From the NCBI GenBank assembly GCA_003170115.1, contig PMZS01000194.1:1-38074 (forward strand): 38,074 bases of DNA. The letters are read 5' to 3'. Source of the DNA: Spirochaetaceae bacterium. GTDB taxonomy: Bacteria; Spirochaetota; Spirochaetia; SZUA-6; Fen-1364. The stretch's first letter is position 1. Every line of letters starts with the position of its first letter. The position numbers were made by a program, and so were the translations under genes. Of this stretch, positions 33,922 through 38,074 are shown piece by piece. The notes beneath the pieces are model-generated. The model had not been told where the DNA came from. It did no database searches and saw only the letters and a program-made list of their open reading frames with translations.

Positions 33922-36167
33922 CCCGCGGGCTGCAGGCCGCGGCCCGTGGCCCACGTCGAGATGCGCGTGGCAGTGCTCGATTCCCACGTGCCCTCAGCCT
34001 GCATCGTCTTGCGGATGGAAGGGCCGGATGCCGGGAGCCGCAGCACCCGGCTTTGGCCCTGCCGGTCGGTCACTTCAAAGTCCGCTCCCCAGTACAGGGA
34101 CATGAGGGAGCGCCGCCGGGCAGAGCCGCTGTCCGCAGCAATCCCCGCGCGCAGGACGCGCAGACCTTCCGGCAAGCCGTCGTTCACGCGGGCAACATAG
34201 CTCTCCGCCGAATCAAAGTCGTGCAGGTCGATTCCCGCAACCTCCTGGTCCGAATTGAGTCCGAGGCTCAGGGGATTGGCGAACTCCAGTCTCGGCTTGG
34301 GGTTGTAGCCTTCCGTGAATCGAGCCGAGTATCCGGCGCGAGCCACCGCCCGTTCGAAGACGGTCATGAGATCGAGGTGGGAAATGAAGGCGGCGGCGCC
34401 CGTCTTGGAAAATGCAAAAATCAGGCGCTGCCATGGGCCATGGGAGCCTCCAGGGACCTCGTGGGCGCGCAGCCTCGAGCTGGGCGGGCCTGGGGCCGCC
34501 TGATTGGGCGGCAAGTCCGTGACGGCGCTCGTGGAGAGAGCCAGCGAAATCCGGTCCCAGGGCAGCGCTTCCTGTGGCGCGCGAATCCTGCATGTTTCAC
34601 CGAGGACATCCCAGTCCGCGCCCGCAATGACCTGTCGCCACAGGTCCAGCTTGACGTGCTCTTCCCAGGCATCCAGTCGGGCCCCGCGCCGGTAGGCTTC
34701 CAGCACGAGCCTCCCGGCCCTTTCGTCTCCCCGTGAGACAATGCCCTCCAGAAGGGAAAGGATGGGCGCGTGGTAGCCAATCTTGAAGCCGTCTCCCGCA
34801 AGGCTCTTCCGGACAGACATGATCCGGTCCATGGCCGGCCCTTCAGCGATCTGCTCCGTGCGCTGCCAGGGAGTATGCGGCTTCGGAATGAAAGCGGCCA
34901 CGTTCACGTTCAGGCTCATGCCAGTCGCCGCGCGCACGGCACGCAGGAAATCCACGATCGGCGTCGTCTCGTCCTTGTCGAATGAGGGGGGCAGCCCCAC
35001 CATGAAGTAGAATTTCGCCGCTTTCCAACCCTGCGCCTTCGCCTCCCGGAGAAGGCCGATCACCTTGTCCTGCGCAACGCTCTTCCGCACTTCATGCTGC
35101 CACTCCGGGGTCGCCGTCTCTACTGCAAATGTCAACCCGCTCTTTCTCACCTCGGAAATGTCTTTCAGAAGCCCCAGCGCAAGGGAGTCCACCCTGAGAG
35201 AGGGAAGCGCAAAAGAGACCTTGCGCGGAGCGTAGAGCGCGTTCAGCTCACGCACGAGGCCGTGGATTCCGCGGAAATCTCCCGAGGAGAGCGACGAGAG
35301 CGTGACTTGCCGGTATCCGGCGCGCTCGACGAGAGACTGCACCTCCCCGGCGATTGCATCGAGCTCCTTCAATCTCCCAGGTCGATACAGAACCGTCGCG
35401 TGGCAGAATCGACAGGCATTCGGGCACCCGCGCATGATCTCCACCGTCCCGTGATCCTGCACGACACGCATGCTGGGAACCGGAGAAAAGGTGTCCGCCC
35501 TGCAAGAGGCAAACCCGCGCCAGAACGCCCGGCGCACCATGTCCGGCTTCCCCCTGTGCCAGATGCTGGGCTGAGCCCGCAGGTACGCAAGCAGGTCCGA
35601 CCTGTTCGCGCCCCGGCGTTTCAGCGCAACAAGGGCGGGGAAGGTCGCGTGAACCCAGCCTTCTGCCTCGCCGATGAATACCACATCCGCGAAGGATCCG
35701 AGGGGGGCCGGGTTGGTCGCCGCCGGACCGCCGACAATTACGATCGGTTCCTTCTCCCCGCGCTGAGAAGCCTCAAGGCAAATGCCTCCCGTCTCGAGGA
35801 TCGCGAGCAGATTAGTGAGCGTGAGCTCGTAGCCGAAGGAGAACCCCAGCAGGTCGAACTCGGAGAGCGGCGTGCCGGATTCCAGCGAACGCAGAGGCAT
35901 CCCCGCCGCCTTCAAGGCCGCCTCGAAATCGGGCGCCGGGGCGAAGACGCGCTCACAGGCGACATCCGGCATTGAGTTCAGGAGGTTGTACAGGATCCGG
36001 ATAGCGGAGTTGGACATCCCGATCTCGTACAGGTCGGGGTACGAGAGGGCGATCCTCAGCGCCGTGCCTGTCTTGGTGATCGCGCCGAACTCCCCGCCCA
36101 CGTATCGGCCGGGCTTTTCAACCTTCCGAAGCAGCTCGGCGAGGTCCCTCGGAATCAGCGCCGCCAT
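33876..36167 (-). CDS. radical SAM protein with B12-binding-like N-terminus and DUF2344 C-terminus
   Basis: The 763-residue protein has an N-terminal B12-binding-like fold (ALSYPDLYEIGMSNSAIRILYNLLN; IVGGPAATNPAPLGSFADVVFIGE). The radical SAM core has Cys248-x3-Cys252-x2-Cys255 in MRGCPNACRFCHA. From about residue 565 there is a DUF2344-type domain (LIFAFSKTGAAAFISHLDLMTVFERAVARAGYSARFTEGYNPKPRLEF). This combination is a widespread fused radical SAM family of unknown substrate (TIGR03960-like, with the DUF2344 part TIGR03936-like). The start follows the rodA stop by one base. Confidence 0.9.
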   Translation of the reverse strand: MAALIPRDLAELLRKVEKPGRYVGGEFGAITKTGTALRIALSYPDLYEIGMSNSAIRILYNLLNSMPDVACERVFAPAPDFEAALKAAGMPLRSLESGTPLSEFDLLGFSFGYELTLTNLLAILETGGICLEASQRGEKEPIVIVGGPAATNPAPLGSFADVVFIGEAEGWVHATFPALVALKRRGANRSDLLAYLRAQPSIWHRGKPDMVRRAFWRGFASCRADTFSPVPSMRVVQDHGTVEIMRGCPNACRFCHATVLYRPGRLKELDAIAGEVQSLVERAGYRQVTLSSLSSGDFRGIHGLVRELNALYAPRKVSFALPSLRVDSLALGLLKDISEVRKSGLTFAVETATPEWQHEVRKSVAQDKVIGLLREAKAQGWKAAKFYFMVGLPPSFDKDETTPIVDFLRAVRAATGMSLNVNVAAFIPKPHTPWQRTEQIAEGPAMDRIMSVRKSLAGDGFKIGYHAPILSLLEGIVSRGDERAGRLVLEAYRRGARLDAWEEHVKLDLWRQVIAGADWDVLGETCRIRAPQEALPWDRISLALSTSAVTDLPPNQAAPGPPSSRLRAHEVPGGSHGPWQRLIFAFSKTGAAAFISHLDLMTVFERAVARAGYSARFTEGYNPKPRLEFANPLSLGLNSDQEVAGIDLHDFDSAESYVARVNDGLPEGLRVLRAGIAADSGSARRRSLMSLYWGADFEVTDRQGQSRVLRLPASGPSIRKTMQAEGTWESSTATRISTWATGRGLQPAGYFEVFCASDSSALT

Positions 36168-36168
36168 C

Positions 36169-37479
36169 CTAGTATCGGAGCCTTCGCCTGCTGATATTCA
36201 TGAGGATTCCCACCCCGATAAGCCCTGCCCACAGCGAGGATCCTCCATAGGACAGGAACATCAGCGGGATGCCCGTGACCGGCATGATTCCAATGGCCAT
36301 GCCCACGTTGACCATTACGTGGAAAAAGATCATGGAAAGAATCCCCGTACCGGCGAGCATGGCGTAATCTTCACGTGACGCCCAGACGATGCTGATTCCG
36401 CGCATGAGGATCGCGAGAAAAAGGCCAAAGACCAGCAGCCCTCCAAGGAACCCCCATTCCTCCGCGAGGATAGAGAATATGAAATCGGTGCTCTGCTGCG
36501 GCAGAAACTGGTAGTGACTCTGCGTGCCGTGCAGCCAGCCCTTCCCGAGCAGGCCGCCGGAACCGATGGCGGTCACGGACTGGATGATATTCCAGCCCGC
36601 TCCCTGGGGATCGATCTGCGGGTTGACAAAGATCACCAGCCGCATGATCTGGTAGTCCTTCAGGACGATCCTCAGGGCTGTGGACAACAATCCCCCGGTG
36701 ACGAACAGCCCCGCGGCCCATGCGATCCAGAAATAGTGCCGCTGACGGAAGGATCGCCATCCCAGGAACGCCAGACCCGAGACCACGGCAGCCGCCAGCA
36801 GGAGATATTTCATGATGTCCGGATCCGAGAGGAGCCCGAAAAAGGACGCTCCGCCAGACCCCGCACGTGCGTGCAAGGTAGGGATCGCGGCGAGGATGAA
36901 AGCGAACACTCCGGCGAACAGGATGAAGAGGAGATGGCGGACCTGTGCTCCGGCGACGAATCCCATCAACAGGAATATGGGGAGGAACGCCAGCGCTTCT
37001 CCCATATCCGGTTGCAGGAGGATCAGGGCAATCGGCACGAGAACGATCACAAGACCGAGGAGAAAACGCGGAAGCTCTCGAACACCATTGCCGATTCCGG
37101 CAAAATAGGCGGAAAGAAACAGAATGGTCGCGATCTTCATGAATTCCGCGGGCTGGATGCCGATTTCTGAAAACCCCAGCCAGGATCGGGCGCCGTTCAC
37201 CTGCCGGCCAATGACCAGGGTGAGAAGGAGCAGGAAGAGACACCCGGCATAGATGTACAGAGAGAACATCCGGAGCGTCGTGTAGCTGAGCAGTGCGAAG
37301 CACACGAGCAGGACCATGCCGGACAGGGACCAGACGATCTGGCGGATGAACTCCGCCGAAACCTGCACGCCGCTCGCGTTGATACCGCTGGAGTAGATGA
37401 AAAGGATGCCCACGCCCAGGAGGACGATGGTCGCCCCGAAGAGAACCATGTCGAATGACGCGAGGGTGAGCTTCCTCAA
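36169..37479 (-). CDS. rodA: rod-shape peptidoglycan glycosyltransferase RodA (SEDS)
   Basis: RodA polymerises peptidoglycan strands with PBP2 during elongation. The 436-residue protein has about ten membrane segments and SEDS landmarks: NGARSWLGFSEIGIQPAEFMKIATILFLSAYFA, LILLQPDMGEALAFLPI, and the end TGIPLMFLSYGGSSLW. I chose the TTG at 37479, which overlaps the PBP2 stop as TTGA and has GGGAAGGGTGG just before; the GTG at 37509 would add ten unusual residues. It is coupled to the PBP2 gene, the usual partner. Confidence 0.93.
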   Translation of the reverse strand: MRKLTLASFDMVLFGATIVLLGVGILFIYSSGINASGVQVSAEFIRQIVWSLSGMVLLVCFALLSYTTLRMFSLYIYAGCLFLLLLTLVIGRQVNGARSWLGFSEIGIQPAEFMKIATILFLSAYFAGIGNGVRELPRFLLGLVIVLVPIALILLQPDMGEALAFLPIFLLMGFVAGAQVRHLLFILFAGVFAFILAAIPTLHARAGSGGASFFGLLSDPDIMKYLLLAAAVVSGLAFLGWRSFRQRHYFWIAWAAGLFVTGGLLSTALRIVLKDYQIMRLVIFVNPQIDPQGAGWNIIQSVTAIGSGGLLGKGWLHGTQSHYQFLPQQSTDFIFSILAEEWGFLGGLLVFGLFLAILMRGISIVWASREDYAMLAGTGILSMIFFHVMVNVGMAIGIMPVTGIPLMFLSYGGSSLWAGLIGVGILMNISRRRLRY

Positions 37480-38074
37480 TCCACCCTTCCCACCACCGGT
37501 GCGTACCACGGCTTCAGCGTTGCAATCGCCTCATCGTAGGTCTGGTGCGCGAAAATGCCCTGGAAGATGAGGTTGGCGGCCTTCGGCGCCCACCATTCCC
37601 AGTTGTCGGAGGCTTCCACCATGACCGCGACGACGACCCGGTCATCGAGAGACGACGTCTCGTAGGGGCCATACGCCACGAACCACGAGTGCCAGGACTT
37701 GATCTCCACGCCGGCCACGACCTGCGCGGTGCCGGTCTTGCCCGCGATGTCCACGGCCTTCGTCGTCATGACAGGGCCCGCGGTCCCCTTTGTGATGACG
37801 CCGCGCAGCGCCTGCTGGACGGTCTGAAAGGACTGGCGGCTGACGGGGGACTCATGGAGGACCTCAGGTTTCATCTCGGTGATCACCTGGCCCGTCCGCG
37901 GGTCGGTGGTCCGCAGGAGCACGTGGGGGAGGTAGACGACCCCCTCGTTCACGACCATCGCCATCGTATCGGCGAGCTGCAGCGGGGTCATGGTCACGTC
38001 ACCCTGGCCGATGGAGATGTTCAGCGTGTCGCCGCCGACCCACTGCTTGTGCTTGACCTTTTCCTTCCACTCGG
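37476..38074 (-). CDS. mrdA: penicillin-binding protein 2, C-terminal part (cut by window edge)
   Basis: The reading frame is open to the window edge at 38074. It holds the last ~199 residues of a class B penicillin-binding protein: GDTLNISIGQGDVTMTPLQLADTMA, then the KTG box in DIAGKTGTAQ and SWHSWFVAYGP. These are the PBP2 transpeptidase signatures. The SxxK and SxN boxes lie outside. It cross-links the strands made by RodA. Because the window begins inside the gene, its start and full length cannot be told. Confidence 0.93.
   Translation of the reverse strand, partial: EWKEKVKHKQWVGGDTLNISIGQGDVTMTPLQLADTMAMVVNEGVVYLPHVLLRTTDPRTGQVITEMKPEVLHESPVSRQSFQTVQQALRGVITKGTAGPVMTTKAVDIAGKTGTAQVVAGVEIKSWHSWFVAYGPYETSSLDDRVVVAVMVEASDNWEWWAPKAANLIFQGIFAHQTYDEAIATLKPWYAPVVGRVD

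Noticed and set aside
1..38074. CRISPR arrays, insertion sequences, rRNA genes
   Set aside because: No regularly spaced repeats with unique spacers, no transposase motifs with terminal repeats and no rRNA-like sequence were seen.

Overview
The window looks like part of the chromosome of a GC-rich, motile spirochaete (Spirochaetota, probably Treponema/Spirochaeta-like). The best evidence is a clear periplasmic flagellar sheath gene (flaA) directly behind an amidase and a GerMN-domain gene. Supporting evidence is a UPF0164 outer-membrane protein, a radical SAM/SPASM protein of a type I associate with spirochaetes, and several signal-peptide-bearing beta-barrel proteins. Species cannot be named from the sequence. 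Coding density is very high and many neighbours overlap by 1-30 bases.

Layout. 1-605: remnant of an integrated element (67-codon integrase N-terminus) next to tRNA-Val(GAC). 649-5279: a CheA-like protein with a degenerate kinase core (-) diverges from a REC-PilZ protein and two outer-membrane proteins (+). 5296-14527: a minus-strand run starting at 14486 with an N-terminal nucleotidyltransferase-like/radical SAM/SPASM protein, then a glycosyltransferase-like protein, a SpsF-type cytidylyltransferase, a PseG-like/zinc-ribbon/methyltransferase fusion, an ATP-grasp protein, an amidase, a GerMN protein and, behind its own strong promoter, flaA. 14623-16105: xseA-xseB (+). 16176-18340: a secreted protein, an RlmI-type rRNA methyltransferase and a DUF192 lipoprotein (-). 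18494-20191: a PEGA lipoprotein (+). 20195-21659: a zinc-ribbon membrane protein (-) and a divergent YchF-like P-loop protein (+). 21649-30559: a coupled minus-strand trio of a large periplasmic repeat protein, a 1596-residue sensor with a SpoIIE/PP2C phosphatase output, and a secreted protein. 30682-33921: UPF0164 protein, a Rex-NuoE fusion and mazG (+). 33876-38074: radical SAM/DUF2344 protein, rodA and the 3' part of the PBP2 gene (-).

How it may work together. Three themes recur. One is motility and its control: flaA, the CheA-like protein and the c-di-GMP-binding REC-PilZ protein. The second is the cell envelope: RodA/PBP2, amidase, outer-membrane proteins, and a sugar-activation and transfer cluster that runs into the flaA region. 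The third is sensing: the Rex-NuoE redox fusion and the beta-propeller/phosphatase sensor. The most interesting candidates for an under-described system are the glycan cluster headed by the three-part radical SAM protein and leading to flaA, and the fusion of the NADH sensor Rex to a [2Fe-2S] thioredoxin-like domain. Several genes also have a sigma-70-type -10 element only 6-8 bases before the ATG and no Shine-Dalgarno, which suggests leaderless mRNAs. All functional statements come from reading motifs by eye; no database search was possible.
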